A stretch of DNA of 64,000 nucleotides from JAUSIF01 sp040901465 (GTDB taxonomy: Bacteria; Pseudomonadota; Alphaproteobacteria; Rhizobiales; Xanthobacteraceae), in NCBI GenBank assembly GCA_040901465.1, contig JBBDYN010000053.1, positions 124,001 to 188,000 on the forward strand, read 5' to 3'. The notes beneath the pieces are model-generated. The model worked only from the letters and a program-made list of their open reading frames with translations, was not told the DNA's origin and searched no databases. A program made the position numbers and the translations under genes. Positions 25,955 through 34,811 of this stretch are shown here, piece after piece. Each line of letters opens with the position of its first letter. The first letter of the stretch is position 1.

Positions 25955-26088
25955 GGCTGATCGACTCGAACTCGTCGTGCGCCGGCAACCGCAATGCCGA
26001 CGAGGAAGGGCGAATAAGGCGCATCGCGAAAATTGGTGCAATCGGTAAGCACCAATCGTGTTTTTTGGGAAACGGGCGGCATATCTGC

Positions 26089-27168
26089 TCAACCGCCGAT
26101 AATCTTGCTCACGACGCGGGCGGTGTAGTCGACCATCGGGATCACGCGCGCATAGTTGAGCCGAGTCGGGCCGATCACGCCGAGCACGCCGACGATTTTT
26201 CCGGTGCCGTCGCGATAGGGAGCCACGATCGTCGAGGAGCCCGAAAGCGAGAACAACTTGTTTTCCGAGCCGATGAAGATGCGAAGCCCCTCACCGTCCT
26301 CGGCCCTGCCCAGGAGTTCGATCACCTCCCGCTTCGTCTCTAAGTCGTCGAACAACAATCGCACGCGTTCGAGATCCTGCATCGCCTTCAGGTCCTCGAG
26401 GAGCTTCGCCTGCCCGCGCACAATGAGCTTGCGCTCGCCCGATTCGCCGCCGGACCAGCTGGCAAGCCCCTCCGCGACGATTTTTTGCGATAGCTCGTCA
26501 AGCTCGGCGCGAGCGGCGGCAAGTGCGCCTTCGAGCTCGGTCTTGACCTCAGCGAGCGTCTTGCCGCGGACGCGGGCATTGAGAAAATTGCCGGCCTCGA
26601 TCAGCGCCGACGGCGGCAAGCCGGAAGGCAGGACGAGCAAGCGGTTCTCCACCTGGCCATCGTCGGACACGAGCACCATCAGCGCGCGGCCGGGCTCGAG
26701 CCCCACGAACTCCACGTGGCGCAGGCGCGGGTTGGTCGTCGCCGCGGTCACAACGCCCGCGCCGCGCGAAAGCCCGGAAAGCATCGAGGAGGCTTCGTTG
26801 AGCACGTTGTCGAGATTGTCGCCGCGCGCGGCCTTCACCTGCGCCTCGATCTTGCGTCGCTCGTCGCCGGAGAGGTCGCCGAATTCGAGCAGTGCGTCGA
26901 CGTAGAAGCGAAGGCCGTACTCCGTCGGTAAGCGGCCGGCGCTCGTGTGCGGCGCGTAGACGAGGCCGAGCGATTCCAAATCCGCCATCACGTTGCGGAC
27001 CGAGGCAGGCGACAACGCCATCGGCAAGACGCGCGAGATATTGCGCGAGCCGACGGGATCGCCGGTCGCGAGATAGCTCTCAACGATGCGGCGGAATATC
27101 TCGCGCGAGCGCTCGTCGAGCTGCGCGAGGCTGACCGAGGTCGTGCCGATTGGGACGTCGACGGACAA
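26089..27168 (-). CDS. hrcA: Heat-inducible transcription repressor HrcA
   Basis: HrcA represses groESL and sometimes dnaK by binding CIRCE operators, and it needs GroEL to fold. The N-terminal winged-helix contains LDERSREIFRRIVESYLATGDPVGSRNISR. The central GAF-like and dimerisation domains end in the signature GVLGVIGPTRLNYARVIPMVDYTARVVSKII. TTG at 27168, with GGAG 6 nt upstream, gives 359 residues; TTG at 27180 is the alternative. No CIRCE-like inverted repeat was seen in front of hrcA, grpE or dnaK, so its targets are probably outside this window (groESL). The gene diverges from rph. Confidence 0.93.
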   Translation of the reverse strand: MSVDVPIGTTSVSLAQLDERSREIFRRIVESYLATGDPVGSRNISRVLPMALSPASVRNVMADLESLGLVYAPHTSAGRLPTEYGLRFYVDALLEFGDLSGDERRKIEAQVKAARGDNLDNVLNEASSMLSGLSRGAGVVTAATTNPRLRHVEFVGLEPGRALMVLVSDDGQVENRLLVLPSGLPPSALIEAGNFLNARVRGKTLAEVKTELEGALAAARAELDELSQKIVAEGLASWSGGESGERKLIVRGQAKLLEDLKAMQDLERVRLLFDDLETKREVIELLGRAEDGEGLRIFIGSENKLFSLSGSSTIVAPYRDGTGKIVGVLGVIGPTRLNYARVIPMVDYTARVVSKIIGG

Positions 27169-27306
27169 AGGCGGCTCCAAATTCCCTCGATAGCCCCAAT
27201 ATGTGCACCCGCTCCTCGCCCGAGCAAGGGCTTCCCACTCCAACGGCCAACAGCCTTGTCGTGGCTCTATGCCGCCCGTACAAGGTCGCCGGTCGGGAGA
27301 CATCTC

Positions 27307-28020
27307 ATGCGTCCGAGCGGGCGAGCGAACGATGAAATGCGAGCGGTCAGTTTCGAGCGCAGGCTGCTGCGCCACGCCGAGGGCTCCTGCCTCGTCAAAT
27401 TCGGCGATACGCAGGTTCTGGTGGCGGCGACGCTGGAGGAAAAACTTCCGCCCTGGCTGAAAGGCCAAGGCCGCGGCTGGGTCACGGCGGAGTATGGCAT
27501 GCTGCCGCGAGCAACCAACGAACGCACGCGGCGCGAGGCCTCGGTCGGAAAGCAATCCGGGCGGACGCTGGAAATCCAGCGCCTCGTCGGCCGCTCGCTG
27601 CGAACCGTCACCGATCTCGTGGCGCTCGGCGAACGGCAGATCACGATTGACTGCGACGTGTTGCAGGCCGACGGCGGCACGCGCACCGCCGCGATCACCG
27701 GCGCCTGGATCGCGCTCTACGACTGCATCGCCTGGATGAAAGCACGCAAGATGGTGACGCGCGAGCCGTTGAAGGATCACGTGGCGGCGGTGTCCTGCGG
27801 CGTGTTCAAGGGCGAACCTGTGCTCGATCTCGATTACGCCGAAGACTCAGAGGCGGATACCGATGCGAATTTCGTGCTGACCGGCAGCGGCGGCATCGTC
27901 GAGATTCAGGGCACCGCGGAGAAGACGCCGTTCTCGGAGTTAGAGCTCGCGGCGCTGTTCGCGCTCGCAAAAAAAGGGATTGCGCGGCTCGTCGAATTGC
28001 AGAAGCTTGCGATCGCCTGA
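27307..28020 (+). CDS. rph: Ribonuclease PH
   Basis: A phosphorolytic 3'-5' exoribonuclease that trims tRNA 3' ends and helps degrade structured RNA. It is 237 residues from the ATG at 27307. The N-terminus MRPSGRANDEMRAVSFER is typical. The segments GWVTAEYGMLPRATNERTRRE and LQADGGTRTAAITGAW carry RNA- and phosphate-binding residues, and LDLDYAEDSEADTDANFVLTG contains the conserved acidic pair. rdgB begins 2 bp downstream. An in-frame extension upstream overlaps hrcA on the other strand and is rejected. Confidence 0.96.
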   Translation: MRPSGRANDEMRAVSFERRLLRHAEGSCLVKFGDTQVLVAATLEEKLPPWLKGQGRGWVTAEYGMLPRATNERTRREASVGKQSGRTLEIQRLVGRSLRTVTDLVALGERQITIDCDVLQADGGTRTAAITGAWIALYDCIAWMKARKMVTREPLKDHVAAVSCGVFKGEPVLDLDYAEDSEADTDANFVLTGSGGIVEIQGTAEKTPFSELELAALFALAKKGIARLVELQKLAIA

Positions 28021-28022
28021 AC

Positions 28023-28652
28023 ATGGCGCGCAAGCTCTCGGGGCGTGTCGTGATCGCGACCCACAATCGAGGCAAGCTGCGCGAGATGCGCGAGTTGCTC
28101 GGCCGCTACGGCGTCGAGGCGACATCGGCGGGAGAACTCGGCCTCGCCGAACCCGAGGAAAGCGGTAACAGCTTCGCCGAGAACGCGCACATCAAAGCCG
28201 CGGCTGCAGCCCACGCCATGCAACTTCCGGCGCTCGCCGACGATTCCGGCCTCATGGTCGACGCACTGGGGGGCGCTCCGGGAATCCAGTCGGCGCGCTG
28301 GGCCGGCCCGGACAAGAATTTTGCACGCGCGATGCGCGTGATCGAGGAAAAGCTCGCCGCCGCCGGCGCGACGAAGCCGGAACAGCGCCGCGCCGCCTTC
28401 GTCTCGGTGCTCACGATCGCCTGGCCCGACGGTCACGAGGAAAGCTTTGAAGGGCGGGTCGAGGGATCGCTCGTGTGGCCGCCACAGGGTACGGCGGGCT
28501 TCGGCTATGATCCGATGTTCCTGCCGGACGGCCACCGCCGCACCTTTGGGGAAATGAATGCTAAGGAAAAGCACGGGTTGCCGCCGCTCGGTGCGGGGCT
28601 TTCACACCGGGCGCGCGCGTTCATGGCTCTTGCCGAACGCTGCCTGAAATAG
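28023..28652 (+). CDS. rdgB: RdgB/HAM1 non-canonical purine NTP pyrophosphatase
   Basis: Hydrolyses dITP, XTP and ITP and so keeps deaminated purines out of nucleic acids. It is 209 residues. The N-terminal substrate motif VVIATHNRGKLREMRELL, the central ENAHIKAAAAAHAMQLPALADDSGLMVDALGGAPGIQSARW and the C-terminal GFGYDPMFLPDG are all conserved. It follows rph by 2 bp and precedes hemW by 32 bp; the trio rph-rdgB-hemW is a typical alphaproteobacterial operon. Confidence 0.97.
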   Translation: MARKLSGRVVIATHNRGKLREMRELLGRYGVEATSAGELGLAEPEESGNSFAENAHIKAAAAAHAMQLPALADDSGLMVDALGGAPGIQSARWAGPDKNFARAMRVIEEKLAAAGATKPEQRRAAFVSVLTIAWPDGHEESFEGRVEGSLVWPPQGTAGFGYDPMFLPDGHRRTFGEMNAKEKHGLPPLGAGLSHRARAFMALAERCLK

Positions 28653-28684
28653 GCGGCCGTGACGAAGGGCGCGCGAGGTGCCAT

Positions 28685-29851
28685 ATGCAGCTCACCATGA
28701 CCGTCCCTGATTCCGGCTTCGGCGTCTATGTGCATTGGCCGTTTTGTCTCGCCAAATGCCCCTATTGCGACTTCAACAGCCACGTGCGCCACGAGCCGCC
28801 CGACGAAGCGCGCTTCGCGCGCGCGATCGCAACGGAGCTCGCACACGCGGCCGCGCGCACCGGCCCGCGTGAAATCACGAGCATTTTTTTCGGCGGCGGC
28901 ACGCCGTCTCTGATGAAGCCGGAGACGGTGTCGGTCATTCTCGAAGCGATTGCCCGGCGCTGGACGCCTGAGGCTGACGCTGAAATCACACTTGAAGCAA
29001 ACCCCACGAGCGTCGAGGCCGAACGATTCCGCGGCTATCGCGCGGCGGGCGTCAACCGCGTATCGCTCGGCGTACAGTCGCTCGACGACCCGTCGCTGAC
29101 GGCGCTCGGGCGAATGCACAGCGCGGCCGAGGCGCTTGACGCGGTCGCAATCGCAAGGGCCGCGTTCCCGCGCGTATCGTTCGATCTCATCTATGCGCGG
29201 CCGGGCCAGACGCCGGAGCAGTGGCGCGAGGAGCTCGCGCGCGCGCTCGCCGAGGACGTCGAGCATCATTCGCTTTATCAGCTCACAATCGAGGAAGGCA
29301 CGCCATTCGCAGCCTTGCAGCGTGCCGGCAAGCTCAAGGTTCCCGACGCCGACACAGCGCGTGCGCTGTGGGACGTGACGCAGGAAACCTGCGAGGCGGC
29401 GGGATTCTCGGCCTACGAAATCTCGAACCACTCGCGACCCGGCGCGGAAAGCCGGCACAATCTCGTCTATTGGCGTTCAGGCGAATATGTCGGCGTCGGT
29501 CCCGGCGCGCACGGGCGCATCCAAACGGAGAGCGGCCGTATTGCCACCGCCACCGAGCGGCATCCGGAGCGCTGGCTTGCGCGCGTGGAAGCCGAGGGGC
29601 ATGGGCTTGTCGTGGACGAGCTGCTTGGCGCGATCGAGCGCGCCGACGAGTTTCTGCTGATGGGCCTTCGGTTGCGAGAAGGGGTCGAACGCGGGCAATT
29701 CCGGCACCTGGCCGGGCGCGATTTCGACCCAGAGCGCGTCGCTTCGCTCACAGACGAAGGCCTGATCGAAATGACGGCAAGCGGGCGGCTGCGGGTGACG
29801 CCGGCGGGCTTCCCGGTGCTCGACGCGATCGTCGCGGATCTAGCGGCTTAG
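28685..29851 (+). CDS. hemW: Radical SAM protein HemW (heme chaperone, formerly HemN-like)
   Basis: A 388-residue radical SAM protein with the CxxxCxxC cluster motif at Cys21, Cys25 and Cys28 (CLAKCPYC), a glycine-rich FFGGGTPSL SAM motif, and the C-terminal HemN-like domain. It lacks the extra N-terminal segment of true oxygen-independent coproporphyrinogen oxidase (HemN). HemW homologues act as heme chaperones for respiratory enzymes rather than in tetrapyrrole synthesis. An in-frame ATG at residue 5 is a possible start. Its 3' end overlaps the LppC-like gene by 12 bp on the opposite strand. Confidence 0.9.
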   Translation: MQLTMTVPDSGFGVYVHWPFCLAKCPYCDFNSHVRHEPPDEARFARAIATELAHAAARTGPREITSIFFGGGTPSLMKPETVSVILEAIARRWTPEADAEITLEANPTSVEAERFRGYRAAGVNRVSLGVQSLDDPSLTALGRMHSAAEALDAVAIARAAFPRVSFDLIYARPGQTPEQWREELARALAEDVEHHSLYQLTIEEGTPFAALQRAGKLKVPDADTARALWDVTQETCEAAGFSAYEISNHSRPGAESRHNLVYWRSGEYVGVGPGAHGRIQTESGRIATATERHPERWLARVEAEGHGLVVDELLGAIERADEFLLMGLRLREGVERGQFRHLAGRDFDPERVASLTDEGLIEMTASGRLRVTPAGFPVLDAIVADLAA

Positions 29852-31081
29852 ATTGGAGAGCGAGGCGCCCGAGAAAGACCGCGGTGCCGGGTTGATCACG
29901 CGCGTGGCGCCGCCACGGATTTCCATGATCGCAAGCCCGCGCTCGGACGTGCCGTCGGAGCGGAAACGGAAAATCCCGTCAGTCCCCTGAAAGCCCGAAG
30001 GATTCGTCAACACTTCTTCCGAGAACCGTTTCGCGCCCTGCGTCTTCACGAGTGCGGCGACGAGCGAGACCGCGTCATAGGCGAGACTCGCCGTGCGCAC
30101 CGGCTGCTGGCCAAAGCGGGCCCGATAACGATCGGCGAACGCGCGATAGGTCGATGAATCCGGCGCCGCAAACCAGGCGCCGTCGAGATTCGGGTCCGAG
30201 AAGAGCTTGGGGTCGTCCCACAAGCCGGTGCCGACGAATTTCAGGCGGCGCGGAGAAACGCCGTTCGTCGCTAGCAATTGCGCTATCTGCGGCGTCGTGT
30301 CGGCCGAGTCCGCGATGAACACCGTGTCCGCCTGCCGCGCGGCGGCGGCGACTTTGCGCACGGGGTCGGCCATACGCGCGGGATCGCTCGGATAATGTTC
30401 GAGCGCCGCGATGCGTCCACCGCGCGCGGCGACGACCTGCTTGAAGTGCCCTTCGACCACCGTGCCGTACGCATTGTCGGGCATCAGCGCAATGAACGAT
30501 TTTCGTCCATTCGCGATCGCGTAGTTCGCGATCCGCTCGACGTCGGTCTCAGGCAGGAAGCTCAGGAGATAGACGCCGCGCGCCGCCACGTTGGCGTCGG
30601 TGGAAAAGGCGATCATGGGGACACCGCGATTGCGCGTGCTCTGGCCGGCGGCCGCCACCGTGTGGCTGAACAGCGGCCCCAACACGATCTCGGCACCCTC
30701 AGTGAGCGCCTGCTCTGCCGCGACCTGGGCGCCGTGGGCCGTGCCGCCGTCGTCCTTCACGATGAGCTGAATATTCGGATTGGCGAATTCGGCGAGCGCA
30801 AGCTCGGCGGCGTTGCGCATGGATTGCGCCGCGGTCCCAGCGTTTCCGGCCGCGCCCAACGGAAGAATTAGCGCAACCCGTACGCCGCCCGGGCTGCCGA
30901 GCGGCGCTTGCGGTTGCGGGGCCGCCTCCTGCGGCCGATCCCCGAAGATCGAGCCCAACTGCGGCCCCGACTGCCCGGCGCAGCCGGCGAGGACAAGGGC
31001 AGGCACGACCGCCGCACTTGCCGCGCGCCGCACGAGACTAGCCGCGCGCGCGCCGGCCAGTCCAAATGCATCCAAGTGCAT
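29840..31081 (-). CDS. LppC/LpoA-like penicillin-binding protein activator lipoprotein
   Basis: A 413-residue lipoprotein. The ATG at 31081 gives a signal sequence with lipobox LVLAGC, so Cys34 should be lipidated. The rest is a periplasmic type I binding-protein fold (VRVALILPLGAAGNAGTAAQSMRNAAELAL near the start of the mature domain), as in the C-terminal part of LpoA and the LppC family. LpoA activates the peptidoglycan synthase PBP1a in enterobacteria. Alphaproteobacterial members lack the N-terminal TPR part and their partner is not shown. It is divergent from rsmI with 156 bp between starts. Confidence 0.83.
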   Translation of the reverse strand: MHLDAFGLAGARAASLVRRAASAAVVPALVLAGCAGQSGPQLGSIFGDRPQEAAPQPQAPLGSPGGVRVALILPLGAAGNAGTAAQSMRNAAELALAEFANPNIQLIVKDDGGTAHGAQVAAEQALTEGAEIVLGPLFSHTVAAAGQSTRNRGVPMIAFSTDANVAARGVYLLSFLPETDVERIANYAIANGRKSFIALMPDNAYGTVVEGHFKQVVAARGGRIAALEHYPSDPARMADPVRKVAAAARQADTVFIADSADTTPQIAQLLATNGVSPRRLKFVGTGLWDDPKLFSDPNLDGAWFAAPDSSTYRAFADRYRARFGQQPVRTASLAYDAVSLVAALVKTQGAKRFSEEVLTNPSGFQGTDGIFRFRSDGTSERGLAIMEIRGGATRVINPAPRSFSGASLSNLSR

Positions 31082-31237
31082 CCGATTCCCTACATCCGCC
31101 GTTGGGAGAGAGCGCACCCCCAATTCCGAGAATCTGCGGCAGCAGCATGCCCATGTCAAAGTTACCGCGCTGTTTCGCGGCTGATCCCCGCTGTCGCGCC
31201 CTTCCCGCGCCCGCTAGGATCGCCGCTTCCGCCCGCC

Positions 31238-32179
31238 ATGCCGCCCGATCCGAATCAGACGATGCCTCCAGATCGCGAGCCGCCCGCGCAAGACCACCTC
31301 GCGCACGAGCCGCGCCCGGAGAAGATTCGTCTGGCGCCGGGTCTCTACGTGGTCGCGACGCCGATCGGCAATCTCGGCGACGTCACCTTGCGCGCGCTTT
31401 CGGTGCTCGCCAGCGCGGACCTCGTGCTGTGCGAGGACACGCGCGTCACGCGCCGCCTGCTCGACCGCTACGGCCTGCGGCCGTCGCTGCTCGCCTACCA
31501 CGAACACAATGCCGCGGCGGTGCGGCCGCGCGTGCTCGCGCGGCTCGGCGAGAATGCATCGGTCGCGCTCGTCTCCGACGCAGGCACGCCGCTCATTTCC
31601 GATCCCGGATATAAGCTCGTCGAAGCCGCAATTGCGGCAAGCCATAAAATTTTTCCCGTGCCGGGCGCGTCGGCGGCACTCGCGGCGCTTGTGGCCGCGG
31701 GACTGCCGACGGATCGATTCTGGTTCGAAGGATTTCTTCCGGCGAAAGCGGGGCAGCGGAAGTCGCGCATCGCGGAGCTTGCGTCGATTCCGGCGACGCT
31801 GGTTCTTTATGAGAGCGGGCCGAGATTGGCTGCGAGTCTCAGCGATCTCGCGGCGGGTCTCGGCGTGCGGCCCGCAGCCGTTTGTCGCGAGCTCACCAAG
31901 GTGTTCGAAGAAGTTCGACGCGGAAGCCTCGCGACGCTTGCAACACACTATGCCGAGGGCGGCGCGCCGAGAGGCGAGATCGTGATCGTCATCGGTCCGC
32001 CCGATGCGGAAGCGCCGACGCTCACCTCCGCGGCGCTCGACGGCAAGCTCAAGACGGCGCTCGCAAAGCTTTCGGTGAAGGACGCAGTGGATGCGATCGT
32101 TGCCGAAACCGGCATCAAGCGCCGTGCCGTCTATCAACGCGCGCTCGAGCTTGCCGGCAGCCGGGGAAAGAAGAAATGA
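31238..32179 (+). CDS. rsmI: 16S rRNA 2'-O-methyltransferase RsmI
   Basis: Methylates the 2'-hydroxyl of C1402 in 16S rRNA. It has the tetrapyrrole-methylase fold. It is 313 residues with ATG at 31238; an in-frame ATG eight codons later is possible. Motifs are LYVVATPIGNLGDVTLRAL, CEDTRVTRRLL, ALVSDAGTPLISDPGYKLV and the C-terminal SVKDAVDAIV region. The N-terminal 33 residues are Pro-rich and probably disordered. Its stop overlaps the yraN start (ATGA), as is usual for the rsmI-yraN pair. Confidence 0.95.
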   Translation: MPPDPNQTMPPDREPPAQDHLAHEPRPEKIRLAPGLYVVATPIGNLGDVTLRALSVLASADLVLCEDTRVTRRLLDRYGLRPSLLAYHEHNAAAVRPRVLARLGENASVALVSDAGTPLISDPGYKLVEAAIAASHKIFPVPGASAALAALVAAGLPTDRFWFEGFLPAKAGQRKSRIAELASIPATLVLYESGPRLAASLSDLAAGLGVRPAAVCRELTKVFEEVRRGSLATLATHYAEGGAPRGEIVIVIGPPDAEAPTLTSAALDGKLKTALAKLSVKDAVDAIVAETGIKRRAVYQRALELAGSRGKKK

Positions 32180-32559
32180 CCGGCGAGAAAACGCGCAACG
32201 TCAAAAGACAGGCCGCGTTCAAGCTCGGAGTCTCCGCCGAGGGGCGGGCCGCGCTGCTGCTCGCCGCCAAGGGCTATCGCGAACTCGCCCGGCGCTGGAA
32301 AAGCCCGGTGGGCGAGGTCGACCTCGTGATGCGGCGCGGGCGCATGCTCGTGTTCGTCGAGGTGAAGGCGCGCCCCAAGCTCGATGACGCCGCCTGGTCG
32401 GTGCTGCCGCGGCAAAAGCGGCGGATCGTGGCGGCGGCAGAGGCCTGGCTTGCGGCGCACCCCGAACATGCGGGATACGACATCCGCTTCGACGCGGTGC
32501 TCGTGGCACCCGGCCGGCTGCCGCGGCATCTCGCGGCGGCCTTCGAGGCCGAAGCGTGA
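32176..32559 (+). CDS. yraN: YraN family (UPF0102) predicted nuclease-fold protein
   Basis: A 127-residue protein with a restriction-endonuclease-like fold. The family motif GEVDLVMRRGRMLVFVEVKAR gives the D-ExK catalytic signature, and RRIVAAAEAWLAAHP and DIRFDAVLV follow, all conserved in UPF0102. The biological role is not established; nuclease activity on branched DNA has been proposed. It overlaps rsmI by 4 nt and is followed within 14 bp by gshB, so rsmI-yraN-gshB are translated as a unit. Confidence 0.9.
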   Translation: MTGEKTRNVKRQAAFKLGVSAEGRAALLLAAKGYRELARRWKSPVGEVDLVMRRGRMLVFVEVKARPKLDDAAWSVLPRQKRRIVAAAEAWLAAHPEHAGYDIRFDAVLVAPGRLPRHLAAAFEAEA

Positions 32560-32573
32560 GCCGGGAGGGGACA

Positions 32574-33527
32574 TTGGCCTTGAACGTCGCGGTGCAGATG
32601 GACCCGATCGAGAGAATCAAGATCGCCGGCGACTCAACCTTTGCGATCCTGCTCGAGGCGCAGGCGCGCGGGCACAAGCTCTCCTATTACACGCCCGACA
32701 AGCTTTCGATGCTGGACGGGAAGGTGGTGGCGAGCGCGCAACCATTGCAGGTGCGCGACAAGCAAGGCGACCATTTCACGCTGGGCGCGGCGAAGCGCGT
32801 GGAAGTTTCAAGCTTCGATGTCGTGCTCCTGCGCCAGGACCCGCCGTTCGATCTCGCCTACATCACGACGACGCATCTCCTGGCGCGCATCCATCCGAAG
32901 ACACTCGTCGTCAACGATCCGGCTGCGGTGCGCAACGCGCCGGAGAAAATGTTCGTGACCGAATTCGTCGACCTGATGCCGCCGACCTTGCTCTCGCACG
33001 ACCTCGAAGAGATCAAGGCGTTCCGCGCGAAGCACGGCGACGTAGTGATGAAGCCGCTCTACGGCAAGGGCGGCGAGGCGGTGTTCCTGCTGCGCAAGGA
33101 CGACCTTAATTTTGGCTCGCTTTACGACCTCTTCGCCGCGACGTTCCGCGAGCAATGGGTGATCCAGAAATTCCTTCCCGCGGTGAAGCAGGGCGACAAG
33201 CGGATCATTCTCGTCGACGGCGAATTCGCCGGCGCGGTGAACCGCGTGCCGGCCGAAGGCGATCTGCGCTCCAACATGGCGCGCGGCGGCTCACCCAAGG
33301 CCACGGATCTCTCGAAACGCGAGCAGGAAATCTGCAACCGCATCGGCCCGTCGCTGCGCGAGCGCGGACTCCTGTTTGTCGGCATCGACGTGATCGACGG
33401 CTTTCTCACCGAGATCAACGTCACCTCGCCCACCGGCATCCGCGCGATCAAGAACGTGGGCGGCCCGGACGTGGCGGTGATGGTGTGGGACAAGATCGAG
33501 GCGAAGCGGGGAGCGAAACGCGGTTGA
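32574..33527 (+). CDS. gshB: Glutathione synthetase
   Basis: An ATP-grasp enzyme joining gamma-glutamylcysteine and glycine. TTG at 32574 gives 317 residues starting (M)ALNVAVQMDPIERIKIAGDSTF, the usual alphaproteobacterial N-terminus, with a GGGAGGGG ribosome site just upstream. A GTG at 32556 inside the yraN stop is less likely. Motifs are KPLYGKGGEAVFL (ATP-grasp), IILVDGEFAGAVNRVPAEGD, NMARGGS and the C-terminal GIDVIDGFLTEINVTSPTGIR. The gene should support the glutathione needed by the GST encoded upstream. Confidence 0.95.
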   Translation: MALNVAVQMDPIERIKIAGDSTFAILLEAQARGHKLSYYTPDKLSMLDGKVVASAQPLQVRDKQGDHFTLGAAKRVEVSSFDVVLLRQDPPFDLAYITTTHLLARIHPKTLVVNDPAAVRNAPEKMFVTEFVDLMPPTLLSHDLEEIKAFRAKHGDVVMKPLYGKGGEAVFLLRKDDLNFGSLYDLFAATFREQWVIQKFLPAVKQGDKRIILVDGEFAGAVNRVPAEGDLRSNMARGGSPKATDLSKREQEICNRIGPSLRERGLLFVGIDVIDGFLTEINVTSPTGIRAIKNVGGPDVAVMVWDKIEAKRGAKRG

Positions 33528-33797
33528 TACAATGAAAAGCGCGCACACTCGACGCATTGATCAGCCCATGAAATGGGACCGCGCGAATGCCGATGGCGCC
33601 TGATCGAACCTGTGTCGAGGCGGCAACGTCGTGAACGCTGCTTGTTCGTGTCGGCGCAGACTTGAGCACTGGCGGGGGCTCTCGGCGTAGCTCCTGCGGG
33701 TTGGCTCCGCCGCCGCGCAGTTCTATGCTGCGCGCCGATGATCGGCAGCGAGCCCTTGCGATCCAGTATCGGTGAAACAAAAATTCTCCGCGCTCAA
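33528..33797 (+). other. 270-bp intergenic region after gshB
   Basis: No protein frame, tRNA or clear terminator is recognised. The sequence is less GC-rich than the flanking genes in places. It carries the promoter of the following secreted-protein gene by inference only; no good -35/-10 pair was found. Confidence 0.3.
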
Positions 33798-34733
33798 ATG
33801 ATTTCGTACGGCATCGCACTCGCGCTCGCGTGCACGCCGACCGCTTTGCTCGCCGCCGGCAATTGCTATTTCAAACCGACCCCGCCGGTGACGCTCAAGG
33901 ACATGGGACCGTGCGAGTTCAATCTTGAGGGTCTGAGCTTCAAGGGCGAGCCGGCGGAGCAAGCCAGGTGTCTGCTCAATCCGGTGCAGCGGATCGGCCG
34001 GCTCGGTCCGCCGCTCGCGGAACTGCCGGCCGTGCTCGCGGAAAAAGTCGGCCAGCCGCTCGATCTTTCCGACCGCAACGGGTTGAAGAAGTGGTTCGCC
34101 GAACGCGGACTCGCGGACCCTTTGGGCGAGTCCCTCGAGCGTATCGTATCCTACGCGCGCGACAATGACCCGCTCTCGCGGCGCGCGACCTATTTCGTAA
34201 TCCACGACACCAGCACGCCGAACTACGGCAACCTGCCGTGGCCGCGCAACGTCGACGAGGATGCAAAGATCAACAATCTGCGCCGCTATCAATGCGACAA
34301 CGACATCGAGCGCGCACACGTCTTCATCAATCGCGGCGGCGCGATCATGGTCGCGCATGATTTCGCGGTGCCCTGGCGCGCCACGAAGTTCGAGATGGCG
34401 ACGAATTTCGGCTCGGCGCTCAAGGGCCTGTTCCTGCACACCGAGATGATTCAGCCGCGGCGGCGCGATGCGAAATTCCGCGGCCGCAACGATTTCCTCG
34501 CGCCGCAGCCGGGCTTCACGACGGCGCAATATGACGCGCTCGCCCTCGTCTATGTGATCGCCAGCGCGCGGGCGGGGTACTGGATGATCCCGGCCTTCCA
34601 CGCGGTGCTCGACGAGGGCATCCGCAACAAGCACGATGATCCACAGAATTTCGAACTTGCGGCCTTTACGACGAGCCTCGAGCGGCTCCTGGAGGCGCTG
34701 AAGGCGTCGTCCCTGCGGGAAGCGGCCCAGTAG
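33798..34733 (+). CDS. Secreted amidase-like protein, function unknown
   Basis: A 311-residue protein from the ATG at 33798 with a Sec signal peptide (about residues 1-20, ending ALLAAGN). The mature part has segments like N-acetylmuramoyl-L-alanine amidases: YFVIHDTSTPNYGN around residue 135, then HVFINRGGAIMVAHDF near 175. Paired His residues in such motifs bind zinc in the Amidase_2 family; here the match is partial, so the activity is unproven. Cell-wall hydrolysis in the periplasm is the best guess. It stands alone between gshB and comM. Confidence 0.55.
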   Translation: MISYGIALALACTPTALLAAGNCYFKPTPPVTLKDMGPCEFNLEGLSFKGEPAEQARCLLNPVQRIGRLGPPLAELPAVLAEKVGQPLDLSDRNGLKKWFAERGLADPLGESLERIVSYARDNDPLSRRATYFVIHDTSTPNYGNLPWPRNVDEDAKINNLRRYQCDNDIERAHVFINRGGAIMVAHDFAVPWRATKFEMATNFGSALKGLFLHTEMIQPRRRDAKFRGRNDFLAPQPGFTTAQYDALALVYVIASARAGYWMIPAFHAVLDEGIRNKHDDPQNFELAAFTTSLERLLEALKASSLREAAQ

Positions 34734-34811
34734 CGGGACTTATTTTTGTTCTCCTAATGTTCTTGCTCCGATGCAACCCCTGCGCTAACTTGCGCGTGAG
34801 AGGTGGGGCTC

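Noticed and set aside
26947..27306. Upstream in-frame extension of rph
   Set aside because: It overlaps hrcA on the other strand, and homologues of RNase PH begin at the ATG at 27307.
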